A DNA stretch of 64,000 nucleotides from positions 4,531-68,530 of the forward strand of contig JAJXZK010000048.1 in the NCBI GenBank assembly GCA_021780095.1, given 5' to 3'. The translations under genes were made by a program, and so were the position numbers. This DNA comes from Acidobacteriota bacterium. GTDB lineage: Bacteria > Acidobacteriota > Terriglobia > Terriglobales > Acidobacteriaceae. Positions 9,370 through 18,210 of the stretch are shown here, piece by piece. Each line of letters starts with the position of its first letter. Within the stretch, counting starts at the first letter, position 1. The notes under the pieces are model-generated. The model was not told the DNA's origin. It did not search any database and worked only from the letters and a program-made list of their open reading frames with translations.

Positions 9370-9695
9370 CCGTTGAACGAGATATGTCGAGCGATTTTCG
9401 TGGCTGCACTTGGTGCAGCCACCCGAGTTGGCTTCATCCTCAACTCTGGGAATGCCTGTTGTCGAATGATTTGGCTTTCGAAGTCAGTTATCGCCGAAGC
9501 GAGGCGGTCTGGAGGTATTTTCCGAGGGACAGGATTCTCCCACCGCGCAATGGCAGTTCGTTCCAACCCTCATTCAGTGTTAGCCTGCACGATAAGAAGA
9601 GTGGACACGAAATTGCGCGACATTTGCCCCGCAATGGAGCTGAGAGCGGAGCAGAGTGCAAGGTCTGCGCGATCCATCACTCTGGAGGAAACACG
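9370..9695. other. intergenic region before the threonine-dehydrogenase-like gene
   Basis: Open reading frames cross this stretch but show no recognisable protein. It holds a perfect hairpin at 9400-9422 that belongs with the receptor remnant. The only convincing translation signal is GGAGG at 9684-9688, for ATG 9696. Confidence 0.4.
9400..9422 (+). terminator. perfect 10-bp hairpin behind the receptor remnant
   Basis: GTGGCTGCAC (9400-9409), loop TTG, GTGCAGCCAC (9413-9422). It begins 31 bases after the stop of the TonB-receptor remnant, where a terminator for the former gene would stand. No U-run follows on the plus strand, so present termination is doubtful. Confidence 0.4.
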
Positions 9696-10724
9696 ATGAA
9701 GGCGCTGGTGAAGAACCGTGATGAGCGTGGTCTGTGGATTGACGATGTGCCGAAGCCGCCAATTGGAATTAATGATGTGTTGATCAAGGTTCAGATGGCC
9801 GGCATTTGTGGAACTGATCTGCATATTTACGAGTGGGATAGTTGGGCGAGATCGACAGTTCAAGTGCCCACGGTGATTGGGCATGAATTCGTCGGGGAGA
9901 TCGTGGATGTCGGATCGAACGTTACCGACTTCCGCCCGGGCATGATTGTCAGCGGGGAAGGCCACGTGGTGTGCGGGCGCTGTCGAAATTGCCTGGCGGG
10001 ACGTCGTCATCTGTGCGCGCAAATCCGCGGGGTGGGCGTCAATCGGCCAGGTGCGTTTGCAGAGTACATCTCTCTACCGATGAGCAATATTTGGCGTCAT
10101 CATCCGAACGTGTCGCTGGAGGTTGCTTCGATCTTCGATCCTTTCGGCAATGCGGTCCACACTGCCTTGTCATTTCCGGTTCTCGGCGAGGACGTGCTGA
10201 TCACGGGAGCCGGGCCGATTGGACTGATGGCTGCAGCGGTCGCGCGCCATGCGGGAGCGAGATATATCGTCATCACCGACTTGAACCCGTTTCGTCTGGA
10301 ATTGGCCAAAACCATGGGCGTCACGTTGGCCGTCGATCCAACCAAGAAGACTCTCGAGGAAGTTCAGAAAGAACTGGGCATGATGGAGGGTTTTGACGTC
10401 GGGCTTGAAATGTCAGGAAATCCGACAGCGTTTCGCGACATGCTTGCCAATATGAGCCATGGCGGCAAGATCGCGATGCTGGGTATCCCCAGCCAGGAGA
10501 TCGCGATCGACTGGCACCGTGTGATTTTCAACATGCTGACGTTGAAAGGCATCTACGGCCGCGAGATGTACGAAACCTGGTACAAGATGACGGTGATGCT
10601 GGAGTCGGGTCTGGATATTCGACCCGTGATTACCCATCGCTTTCCATGGCAGGAATTCGAAAAGGGATTCGCAGTGATGAAGACCGGGGATTGCGGCAAG
10701 GTCATTCTGGACTGGAGGAATTAA
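9696..10724 (+). CDS. tdh: zinc-dependent L-threonine 3-dehydrogenase-like enzyme (MDR family)
   Basis: 342 residues, practically the length of bacterial L-threonine 3-dehydrogenase. Start is ATG 9696 with GGAGG seven bases upstream; the frame is open from 9384, but the extra N-terminus is unlike the family. Catalytic zinc residues are in [10 protein letters not shown] and G-H-E-F-V-G-E. The structural zinc lobe is [15 protein letters not shown]. The NAD loop is G-A-G-P-I-G-L-M, and [10 protein letters not shown] is typical of Tdh. It oxidises L-threonine to 2-amino-3-ketobutyrate in known members. No kbl ligase is next to it, and the following genes are quinoproteins, so another secondary alcohol could be the substrate. 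Confidence 0.82.
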   Translation: MKALVKNRDERGLWIDDVPKPPIGINDVLIKVQMAGICGTDLHIYEWDSWARSTVQVPTVIGHEFVGEIVDVGSNVTDFRPGMIVSGEGHVVCGRCRNCLAGRRHLCAQIRGVGVNRPGAFAEYISLPMSNIWRHHPNVSLEVASIFDPFGNAVHTALSFPVLGEDVLITGAGPIGLMAAAVARHAGARYIVITDLNPFRLELAKTMGVTLAVDPTKKTLEEVQKELGMMEGFDVGLEMSGNPTAFRDMLANMSHGGKIAMLGIPSQEIAIDWHRVIFNMLTLKGIYGREMYETWYKMTVMLESGLDIRPVITHRFPWQEFEKGFAVMKTGDCGKVILDWRN

Positions 10725-10729
10725 AGTTC

Positions 10730-13315
10730 ATGCATCGCTTGCTTGCGAGTTCGGTAGATTCTTCTCGTCGTTCCAGGAAGAGTTGCATGTTTCCGACTCG
10801 TGATCGTGCAATCGAGCATCTGCCCGCGAATCGGCACAAGAATCGATTGAAATCGTGCAGATCGCGAATCCTGTGCGTTTCACTCGCGACCTGCCTGGTT
10901 ATGCATTGGGGTATAGCACGCGGCCAGTTCTCTACGAACCCCTCCGGCCAGGAATGGCATTCCTACGGGAATGACATGGGTGGGCAGCGATTCTCACCGC
11001 TGAAACAGATCAATCGAAGCAATGTGGACCAACTGCAGCGAGCTTGGACGTACAAGGTACAGGCGTTTCCGGGCAGCGGCGTTGTCGCGTTCGAAAGTAC
11101 TCCGCTGATGGTGAACGATGTCCTGTACTTTGCGGTGCCAACCGGACAAGCCATCGCTGTTGACGCGGAAACCGGGAAGCAGCTCTGGGTCTTCAGTCCG
11201 TTCAGCGGAGTGTCTCAACCGCCGAATCCGGTTCCCAATCGTGGAGTGGCCTATTGGCCGGGCAGTTTAGCCGACGCGCGTAACGGCTCAGAAAAAAATA
11301 TAGGAAGCCGAATTCTTTACGTCAGCTCGAATGCTCGCCTGTATGCGCTCGACTCTGCAACCGGGAAACCTTGCATGGATTTTGGCAGCGGTGGCTCGAT
11401 CGATCTTCGCGCAGGCGTCGCCACGCAATGGCCCCAGCTGAAGTATGACGACACCTCTCCGCCGGTCATCTATAAGGATGTTGTCATTGTTGGATCGGAA
11501 GTCCAGGAATATCCTTCGATCGGGCCAAGCGGTGCGGTTCGAGCCTTCGATGTTAAAACCGGGAAACTGGTCTGGAGGTTTGATACGGTCCCAAAGCCTG
11601 GCGAGATTGGGCACGATACCTGGAATGGCGACGACTGGAAAGATCGCTCCGGCACCAATGCGTGGGGCCTGCTCAGCGTCGATGCCAAGAATGGACTGGT
11701 CTTTGTGCCGCTAGGGTCTCCCTCCTATGACTTTTATGGCGCGGACAGAAAGGGCAAAGATCTGTTTGGAGATTCACTGGTTGCTCTCAATGCCGAGACC
11801 GGCAAACTCGTTTGGTATTACCAGACCGTGCATCACGATCTTTGGGATTACGATCCCGCTGCGCAACCCGTTTTATTTTCTCTGCACCGGAACGGCCGTG
11901 AAATTCCTGCCGTTGCAGAGGTAACCAAGACGGGATTTGTCTTTGTCTTCGACCGTCTGACGGGCAAGACCCTGTTTCCCATTGAAGAACGCCCCGTCGC
12001 GCACAGTGACTTACCCGGAGAAGCAAGCTGGCCCACCCAACCTACGCCGGTGAAACTGCCGCCGTTGGCCACCACCTCGGTTACGCTCGCTGACATCACC
12101 ACGGTTACCCCAGAATCACGTGAGGATTGCCTGCAGAAATTTGGGTCTGCACTTCCGGGACGAATCTTTAATCCCTGGGGATTGGATTTGAAACTGGAAA
12201 TTCCGGGAACGTTAGGCGGCGGCAATTGGTCCGGCGCCTCGTTCGATCCCGCATCTGGCTACCTCTTCGTCAATATAAGCAATGTTGGAACGGTGGGCAT
12301 GATGAAGCCGCAACCCGCCGGCTCACCTGAAGCCTATGCGTGGGGAAGTCCATGGGGCACCTATTCTCGCTTCTGGGACAGCCATCATTATCCGTGCCAA
12401 CAACCGCCATGGGGAACACTGAGCGCAGTCAATCTGAACACAGGAAGCATTGCTTGGAGAGTGACCCTTGGAGTGGTGGACGAGCTCGCCGCAAAAGGGA
12501 TTCCCAAAACTGGCATCTACAATCTGGGCGGTTCCATCGCGACCGATGGAGGGCTCGTCTTTATCGCCGCCACTTCCGATCACCGGCTTCGGGCCTTTGA
12601 TGCGAAAACCGGAAAGGAACTTTGGGTCACCAAGCTTGAATCGGATGGTCACGCCACTCCGCTCACCTATCTTGGTCCTCAAACCAAAAAACAATTTGTG
12701 GTGATTGCCGTCGGTCCAGGCGGAAACTTTGGAGGTGGAAGATCTGGTCCGACGGCCTTGGCCGCGTACACCCTGTTTCCCAAAGGCCAGATCAGCCCTG
12801 CCGAAGCGAAATTGCAGACAGAGTTGAAGGCAATGCAAACCAGCAACGGGGGCCATGGAAGCGAACCGACAGACATTCACTCGTCGCTCCCTGCGCCGGT
12901 GCAGCCGATCGCGTTTAGCCATAGGCTCCATGTGACGACAGCCGGAATGAAGTGCGACGACTGCCACCATGTCTCCGCGGATGGCAAGCAGATGCAAATT
13001 CCGAATGTCGCCAATTGTATGACCTGTCATCAAGCCGTGATGACCACAAGTCCGGAAATTCAGAAATTGGCTCGCTTGCAAAAAGAACGCCAGCAGGTTC
13101 CTTGGATTCGGCTGTATCAGCTACCGCCGTTTGTCTTTTTCAGTCATCAAAAGCACATTGACGCGAATGTGAAATGCGCCGTGTGCCACGGCGATGTGCG
13201 CAACCAGATTGCCCTGAGGCAGGAAAAGGATATTTCGATGGCCTCGTGCGTCAACTGTCATCAACTCCGCAAAGCTTCCATCTCTTGCGGCCTCTGTCAC
13301 GAAGTTGGGTATTGA
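10730..13315 (+). CDS. exported PQQ quinoprotein dehydrogenase fused to a C-terminal pentaheme cytochrome c domain
   Basis: 861 residues from ATG 10730 (GGAGG at 10714, five bases after the previous stop). An arginine-rich leader is followed by a hydrophobic core ending near I-A-R-G-Q. Residues about 70-690 form an eight-bladed quinoprotein propeller: G-Q-R-F-S-P-L opening, K-P-C-M-D-F-G-S-G-G and P-P-W-G-T-L-S-A-V-N as in membrane glucose dehydrogenases, and H-H-D-L-W-D-Y-D near the PQQ site. The last 150 residues carry five haem motifs: CDDCH 742, CMTCH 763, CAVCH 816, CVNCH 840, CGLCH 853. Two F-S-H-x-x-H motifs are also present, the pattern of class III / c7 cytochromes. It should oxidise a sugar or alcohol in the periplasm and pass electrons along its own hemes. 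Confidence 0.85.
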   Translation: MHRLLASSVDSSRRSRKSCMFPTRDRAIEHLPANRHKNRLKSCRSRILCVSLATCLVMHWGIARGQFSTNPSGQEWHSYGNDMGGQRFSPLKQINRSNVDQLQRAWTYKVQAFPGSGVVAFESTPLMVNDVLYFAVPTGQAIAVDAETGKQLWVFSPFSGVSQPPNPVPNRGVAYWPGSLADARNGSEKNIGSRILYVSSNARLYALDSATGKPCMDFGSGGSIDLRAGVATQWPQLKYDDTSPPVIYKDVVIVGSEVQEYPSIGPSGAVRAFDVKTGKLVWRFDTVPKPGEIGHDTWNGDDWKDRSGTNAWGLLSVDAKNGLVFVPLGSPSYDFYGADRKGKDLFGDSLVALNAETGKLVWYYQTVHHDLWDYDPAAQPVLFSLHRNGREIPAVAEVTKTGFVFVFDRLTGKTLFPIEERPVAHSDLPGEASWPTQPTPVKLPPLATTSVTLADITTVTPESREDCLQKFGSALPGRIFNPWGLDLKLEIPGTLGGGNWSGASFDPASGYLFVNISNVGTVGMMKPQPAGSPEAYAWGSPWGTYSRFWDSHHYPCQQPPWGTLSAVNLNTGSIAWRVTLGVVDELAAKGIPKTGIYNLGGSIATDGGLVFIAATSDHRLRAFDAKTGKELWVTKLESDGHATPLTYLGPQTKKQFVVIAVGPGGNFGGGRSGPTALAAYTLFPKGQISPAEAKLQTELKAMQTSNGGHGSEPTDIHSSLPAPVQPIAFSHRLHVTTAGMKCDDCHHVSADGKQMQIPNVANCMTCHQAVMTTSPEIQKLARLQKERQQVPWIRLYQLPPFVFFSHQKHIDANVKCAVCHGDVRNQIALRQEKDISMASCVNCHQLRKASISCGLCHEVGY

Positions 13316-13320
13316 ATAAG

Positions 13321-14223
13321 ATGACGGTGGATCGGCGAACAGTCTTGAAGGGTCTTGCCGCAGGTCTCATCGCGACCGGCGTTCCGGCCAATGCGGTTGC
13401 AACTGAAGAAGACCCCAGGCTCGATGGCTCCTTCCGAATATGGGATGCCCACAGCCACCTCGGAAGTCTCCCGGGGAACACGCCGGAAGAGCGCATGGCA
13501 GTCCTGGTTCGACACATGGACAGGCTGGGCATCGAGCGCCTTATTCTCTCCCAGGGGTACGAGGAATACGTCAGCCATGCGACGCCCGATCAGATTCGGA
13601 TTGAAAACAATCGAGTGATGCGTGCGGTGAAGCATTTTCCCGATCGGGCCTACGGATCGCTGTACCTGAATCCCGAAAATGGCAAGTTCTGCTTGGAGGA
13701 ATTCGATCGATGTATCCGGAATGGACCGATGGTCTGCATTGGTGAGATACAGACAGACGTTCTCTGCAGTTCTGCTGCGCTGGATCCGATTGTCGAACAG
13801 GCAATCTCAATGAATGTGCCGATCCTGCAACATACTTGGATCAAAACCTGGGCCAATCAGCCGGGAGAGTCGACCCCTTACGACGTGGTGGAACTTGCGA
13901 AGCGGCACCCCAACGCGAACATCATTTGCGGACACACGGGAGGAACTTGGGAGCTTGGCATCCGCATCATTCGCGCGACGAAAAACGTGTACGCAGATCT
14001 TGCGGGATCGGACCCAACGTCAGGATTCACGGAAATGGCGGTGCGAGAACTGGGAGCCGAGCGCGTGATTTACGGAAGCGATGTCGGCGGCCGTAGCTTT
14101 GCGTCTCAGGTCGCGAAAGTCCTGGGCGCCGAAATCTCCGATGGCGACAAGAAGCTCATTCTCGGAGGAAACATGCGGCGTCTTTTGCAACCGGTTCTGC
14201 AGGCGAAAGGTCTGGCGTCATGA
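13321..14223 (+). CDS. Tat-exported amidohydrolase (amidohydrolase_2 family)
   Basis: 300 residues from ATG 13321, five bases after the quinoprotein stop; the frame is open from 13174 but that part lies inside the upstream gene. The N-terminus D-R-R-T-V-L-K-G-L-A-A is a twin-arginine signal. The metal site is of the amidohydrolase_2 type: H-S-H (W-D-A-H-S-H-L-G), then L-Q-H-T-W, C-G-H-T-G-G and Y-G-S-D-V-G. Family members hydrolyse lactones or decarboxylate aromatic acids. The gene overlaps the next amidohydrolase by ATGA. Between quinoproteins, lactone hydrolysis after sugar oxidation is a plausible role, stated as inference. Confidence 0.8.
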   Translation: MTVDRRTVLKGLAAGLIATGVPANAVATEEDPRLDGSFRIWDAHSHLGSLPGNTPEERMAVLVRHMDRLGIERLILSQGYEEYVSHATPDQIRIENNRVMRAVKHFPDRAYGSLYLNPENGKFCLEEFDRCIRNGPMVCIGEIQTDVLCSSAALDPIVEQAISMNVPILQHTWIKTWANQPGESTPYDVVELAKRHPNANIICGHTGGTWELGIRIIRATKNVYADLAGSDPTSGFTEMAVRELGAERVIYGSDVGGRSFASQVAKVLGAEISDGDKKLILGGNMRRLLQPVLQAKGLAS

Positions 14224-14999
14224 TCGATACGAATGTCGATTTATTTCGCTGGCCTTTTCGGCGCGTCATCGGTGACGATCCGGCCAGTCTGGTGACTCGC
14301 CTGAAGCAAAAAGGTGTCACGCAAGCATGGGCTGGGAGTTACGAAGCACTGCTTTGCCGTGATGTCGCCGGCGTCAATATAAGGTTAGCGACGGCGTGTC
14401 GCGAATCGGGGCCGAATTTTCTTGTCCCCTTCGGATGTGTCAATCCCAATGCCCCAGATTGGGAGGAAGACCTGCGGCGCTGTCATGAAGTGCATCGCAT
14501 GCCGGGGATCCGCTTGTACCCGAACTACCATGGCTACACACTCGCGGATTCAGCCTTGGCCAGGTTGCTCTCCCTGGCCGCAACTCGCAAATTAGTAGTT
14601 CAGATTGCGCTGTCCATGGAAGATACGCGCACTCAGTTCCCGCTGATGCGAGTGCCCCCTGTCGATCCAGATCCGCTTGCCGATTTGCTCGCACGTTTAC
14701 CTCAACTTCGCGTAGTGTTGCTCAACTCCGGAGGTTGGACCGGCGATGACGCCAGCGCGAGCATCGTGAAAATTACCAAGGCGCAGAATGCCTATTTCGA
14801 TATCGCCATGGACGAAGGGGTGGGAGGGCTCGCCCAGTTGATCGCTGCCACTTCGCCGTCTCGTGTTGTTTTCGGTTCCCACTATCCGTTCTACTATTTT
14901 GAGGCTGCCGTATTGAAGGTTCGATCGGCCGATCTTCCCAGCGATCAGGAGCGGGCTCTGATTGAACGAAATGCAACATCACTACTGGGCGAGGCGTAG
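14220..14999 (+). CDS. amidohydrolase_2-like protein lacking the N-terminal HxH metal motif
   Basis: 259 residues, ATG overlapping the TGA of the preceding amidohydrolase. It opens D-T-N-V-D-L-F-R-W-P-F-R-R, where the active members have H-x-H, so one half of the usual metal site is absent. Late landmarks of the fold remain: V-V-L-L-N-S-G-G-W replaces the usual H-x-G-G, and F-G-S-H-Y-P-F stands in for the G-S-D strand. No signal peptide is visible, unlike its neighbours. It may be a non-catalytic partner of the gene it overlaps or a divergent enzyme with another metal set. Confidence 0.68.
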   Translation: MIDTNVDLFRWPFRRVIGDDPASLVTRLKQKGVTQAWAGSYEALLCRDVAGVNIRLATACRESGPNFLVPFGCVNPNAPDWEEDLRRCHEVHRMPGIRLYPNYHGYTLADSALARLLSLAATRKLVVQIALSMEDTRTQFPLMRVPPVDPDPLADLLARLPQLRVVLLNSGGWTGDDASASIVKITKAQNAYFDIAMDEGVGGLAQLIAATSPSRVVFGSHYPFYYFEAAVLKVRSADLPSDQERALIERNATSLLGEA

Positions 15000-15038
15000 G
15001 GGTTCGTCTGATTCGCCGTTCTATAGAGGGTATTTTTG

Positions 15039-15809
15039 ATGAAGACTCACAGATTCGCACCGGCAACGACATCGCTTTCACTGCTTACGGCGATCGCTTT
15101 CGTGGCCGCGACCGCAATCTGGTGCAATGGTAAGCGGCAGCCCGTGGTGAAAGCTGCGGGTCCAATCGTCACTCAAGTCCATGCCTATACCACGAGGTTC
15201 CCGCACACTGAAAGCCCCATCTCCGAAGGCGGCCGCTGGCTTGGAGGTAAGACAGTCGGGCTCGATTGGGGCGATATCTCAACAACTCCGGGGTTCGCGA
15301 TCGGAAAGGCGGGGCCGAGACATTTTGCCGATGCAACCGCTTTGCTGAAAGGAAACTGGGGGCCCACACAATCGGCTGAGGCAGTGGTCGTCTCCAAGGA
15401 CGTCTACAGTTACCCGGAGGTTTCGTTGCGCCTGCGATCTTCGCTTTCCGCGCATCGCTGCACCGGCTATGAAATCTCGAATTCGCTTAGAAAGGGTAAG
15501 TCGGCATATCTGATCATTGTCAGATGGAATGGACCTTTGGCCGACTTCACGTATCTAGTGCAGGTTGGGGGTGAAAAATACGGCGTCACCACCGGGGATG
15601 TAGTAAAGGCAACGATTGTAGGCAACCTAATCACAGCCTACAAGAACGGTATCGAACTGGCTCATGTTACAGACAACACCTATTCCACGGGGAGCCCTGG
15701 TATAGGTTTTAACGAAGGAATCAATGGAGAGTATGGAATTTCCCGTTTTGCCGTTACAGACGCTCCCATTCTCATGCAACCTCAGGGTCGACATGCATCT
15801 GGCGAATAA
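15039..15809 (+). CDS. exported LamG/DUF1080-like beta-sandwich protein
   Basis: 256 residues. AGAGGG eight bases before ATG 15039 supports this start over the TTG just upstream. The hydrophobic stretch L-S-L-L-T-A-I-A-F-V-A-A-T-A is a signal peptide or anchor. The mature part looks like a concanavalin-type sandwich: V-S-L-R-L-R-S, C-T-G-Y-E-I-S, then A-Y-K-N-G-I-E-L and S-P-G-I-G-F. This is the pattern seen in DUF1080 (3-keto-disaccharide hydrolase) and LamG-like domains. No catalytic residues can be named. It overlaps the next cytochrome gene by 17 bases, so it is part of the same transcript. Confidence 0.6.
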   Translation: MKTHRFAPATTSLSLLTAIAFVAATAIWCNGKRQPVVKAAGPIVTQVHAYTTRFPHTESPISEGGRWLGGKTVGLDWGDISTTPGFAIGKAGPRHFADATALLKGNWGPTQSAEAVVVSKDVYSYPEVSLRLRSSLSAHRCTGYEISNSLRKGKSAYLIIVRWNGPLADFTYLVQVGGEKYGVTTGDVVKATIVGNLITAYKNGIELAHVTDNTYSTGSPGIGFNEGINGEYGISRFAVTDAPILMQPQGRHASGE

Positions 15810-16617
15810 TGGAATCATCGTCGCGCGAATCCGTCGCCTGAACATCACCCGCCACCGCTGGCGCTCGATCTGTCTCGTATGGACGCTTGCGTGCGCGTTT
15901 CCGCTTTTCGCGCAAAGCGACCGGATGAAGCACGAAAATGTGCAGCGTGGCCAGGCGAAATATCAGCAATCGTGTTCGATCTGCCATGGGACGGAAGCTA
16001 TGGGCGGTGTGGGGCCAAACCTTGTGCAGTCTGCTCTAGTGCGCCACGATGAGAACGGCAATCTGATTTCGCCGGTGATTGAAGAGGGTCGCGCAGATAA
16101 AGGAATGCCGGCATTTCCGCTCATGACCGCTGGCGAAGTGTCGGATATTGTCGCGTTCCTGCACGCTCGGGTGCAGCTCGCCAGCGTGGTGTCGTCGGAG
16201 GGCCTAGCGGGTGGATATTCACTACAGCAGTTGCTGACTGGAAACGCCGATGCGGGCAAACAATATTTCAATGGGGCTGGGAAGTGCGCGGCGTGTCACT
16301 CACCTACCGGAAATCTAGCAGAGATCGCGAAGAAATATTCGCCGGCCGATCTGGAAGCGCGCTTCCTTTATCCCCCCGATGACTCCGTAACGGCCACTGT
16401 GGTGCTGACTTCCGGCAAGCAGATTCAGGGCAAGCTGCTTCATCTCGATGCTTTCTATGTCGCCATTCTGGATCAGCACGGATGGTATCGTTCCTGGCCG
16501 CTGCAACAGGCCAAGGTCCAGATCGAAGACCCGCTCGCGAAGCATCTGGAGCTACTCAGTCAATATACGGACAAGGACATTCATGACGTTTTTGCATATC
16601 TTGAAACGCTCAAGTAG
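15793..16617 (+). CDS. exported diheme cytochrome c, partner of the following quinoprotein
   Basis: 274 residues from ATG 15793 (AGGG five bases before). The leader ends near P-L-F-A-Q. Haem motifs are CSICH at 61 and CAACH at 165, each with a later methionine-rich segment (G-M-P-A-F-P, a possible axial ligand). After the second haem comes a small beta domain with S-G-K-Q-I-Q-G-K-L-L. The arrangement parallels residues 1-280 of the quinoprotein at 19229, where the same two cytochromes are fused to the propeller. It overlaps the next quinoprotein gene by 35 bases. Its job is probably to accept electrons from that quinoprotein. Confidence 0.8.
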   Translation: MHLANNGIIVARIRRLNITRHRWRSICLVWTLACAFPLFAQSDRMKHENVQRGQAKYQQSCSICHGTEAMGGVGPNLVQSALVRHDENGNLISPVIEEGRADKGMPAFPLMTAGEVSDIVAFLHARVQLASVVSSEGLAGGYSLQQLLTGNADAGKQYFNGAGKCAACHSPTGNLAEIAKKYSPADLEARFLYPPDDSVTATVVLTSGKQIQGKLLHLDAFYVAILDQHGWYRSWPLQQAKVQIEDPLAKHLELLSQYTDKDIHDVFAYLETLK

Positions 16618-18178
16618 AGCCCAGGCTGCAGTCCTTCTGCTACTGGCAAGTGCGAGCTCCGTGCTGGCGCAGAACTCCACCGTCACGGATTCCATCCAAA
16701 CTGTCCACGGTTCGTGGCCTACGTTCAATGGCGATTATTCCGGCCGACGGTTCAGTCCCTTGACGCAGATTAATCAGACGAACGTCCAATCCTTAAAGCT
16801 GGCTTGGGCCTTTCAAACCCACGCGGCCGCATTGAAGGCGACACCGTTGGAGGTCGACGGAATCCTTTACTTCACCGTGCCGAATCGGGTATGGGCCATC
16901 GACGCAAAAACTGGAGAACAGATTTGGCAATTTCGTCGGGCTGCCGAAGGGGACGATCTTGGCCAGCGCGGAGTGGCCTTCTACAAGGGCAGAGTGTATT
17001 TCGGGACCACGGATGCGCATTTCTTTTGTCTCGACGCTCGCAATGGAAAGAAGATTTGGGAAGACACGGTAGCCGACGTCAAGTTCGGGTACTACATCAG
17101 CGCGGCTCCGTTGGTCGTTAATGGTCTGGTCGTTCTCGGCACTTCTGGGGATTCCGCCAATGTGCCGCACTTTGTCGAAGCTCTCGACTGGAAAACTGGA
17201 AAAATTATTTGGCAGACATTTACGGTTCCGAAGGCCGGCACGCCAGAAGCTCAAACCTGGCCGAATGAATATGCCATGCTGCACGGTGGCGGCCCCGCCT
17301 GGTTCACCGGGACCTATGATCCAGAGCTGAACTTGATCTACTGGGGAACCGGAAACCCGCATCCTGTGTTGGCAGGAGCGGGGCGCACCGGCGCCAACCT
17401 GTATACCTGCTCCATCCTTGCACTTAACGCGGATACCGGAAGGATCGTCTGGTATTTTCAGGCATCGCCGCACGACACACACGATTGGGATGCGGTGGAA
17501 ACACCGGTTCTGTTCGATGCGGCGTTCCGTGGAAGGCCACGCAAGTTGTTGGCGCAGGCAAGCCGAAATGGCTATTTCTTTGTGCTCGATCGGGCGACAG
17601 GAAAAAATCTGCTCACCATCCCGTTCGGTGCCGCGAACTGGGCGAAGGGTGTGGATCCAAAAGGAAGTCCCATTCCAAATCCGGCGAAAGAACCGCAGCT
17701 GGACGGCACGCTGATCCGACTTGCCGAGGACGGTGGGACCAGTTGGATGTCGCCCAGTTTTGATCCGCAGACAGGCCTGTTCTACTTCAATGCATGGCGC
17801 GGCGATAGCTTTTGGTTTCTCAGCCCCGGCAGTCACCCTACAGACCATCAGGGCGGCGGCACGGTCCCCCTGGTTGCCAATTCCGTCCTGTTGGCCTTGG
17901 ATTATCAGACCGGGAAAATACGATGGCAACGAGAGAGCGGCAAGGGTCTCGGCGGCGCAAGCATCTTGACCACGGCAGGACATCTGCTTTTCACCGCGGA
18001 TGCCTCCGGCAATCTGTTGGCGCTCGACGCCGCAAACGGTCGCGCGCTATGGCACACTCGGCCCGGCGGTCTCGTGGACTACGCCGCGCCCATGACGTAT
18101 CAGCTCGATGGAACGCAATATGTCGTGACCGGCGTCGATGGTGTCTTGTATGCCTGTAGTCTGACGGGCGGCTTGTAA
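16583..18178 (+). CDS. exported PQQ-dependent quinoprotein dehydrogenase (propeller only)
   Basis: 531 residues starting inside the 3' end of the cytochrome gene. A signal peptide ends near S-V-L-A-Q. The propeller opens W-P-T-F-N-G-D-Y-S-G-R-R-F-S-P-L, with the blade repeats A-x-D-x-x-T-G-x-x-x-W throughout (A-I-D-A-K-T-G-E-Q-I-W and others) and S-P-H-D-T-H-D-W-D near the PQQ pocket. No haem motif is present, in contrast to the two other quinoproteins here; the overlapping upstream diheme protein supplies it. The electron donor is an alcohol or sugar of unknown identity, oxidised in the periplasm. Confidence 0.85.
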   Translation: MTFLHILKRSSRAQAAVLLLLASASSVLAQNSTVTDSIQTVHGSWPTFNGDYSGRRFSPLTQINQTNVQSLKLAWAFQTHAAALKATPLEVDGILYFTVPNRVWAIDAKTGEQIWQFRRAAEGDDLGQRGVAFYKGRVYFGTTDAHFFCLDARNGKKIWEDTVADVKFGYYISAAPLVVNGLVVLGTSGDSANVPHFVEALDWKTGKIIWQTFTVPKAGTPEAQTWPNEYAMLHGGGPAWFTGTYDPELNLIYWGTGNPHPVLAGAGRTGANLYTCSILALNADTGRIVWYFQASPHDTHDWDAVETPVLFDAAFRGRPRKLLAQASRNGYFFVLDRATGKNLLTIPFGAANWAKGVDPKGSPIPNPAKEPQLDGTLIRLAEDGGTSWMSPSFDPQTGLFYFNAWRGDSFWFLSPGSHPTDHQGGGTVPLVANSVLLALDYQTGKIRWQRESGKGLGGASILTTAGHLLFTADASGNLLALDAANGRALWHTRPGGLVDYAAPMTYQLDGTQYVVTGVDGVLYACSLTGGL

Positions 18179-18210
18179 TTCGCAATGCAGATGTGGAGGA
18201 ATCGATTCCA

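Noticed and set aside
9384..9695. longer N-terminus for the threonine-dehydrogenase-like gene
   Set aside because: GGAGG before ATG 9696 and the family length of about 341 residues fit the short form; the extra residues look random.
16793..17983. 396-residue frame on the minus strand
   Set aside because: It is fully antisense to the quinoprotein at 16583, has no recognisable domain and reads as a composition shadow.
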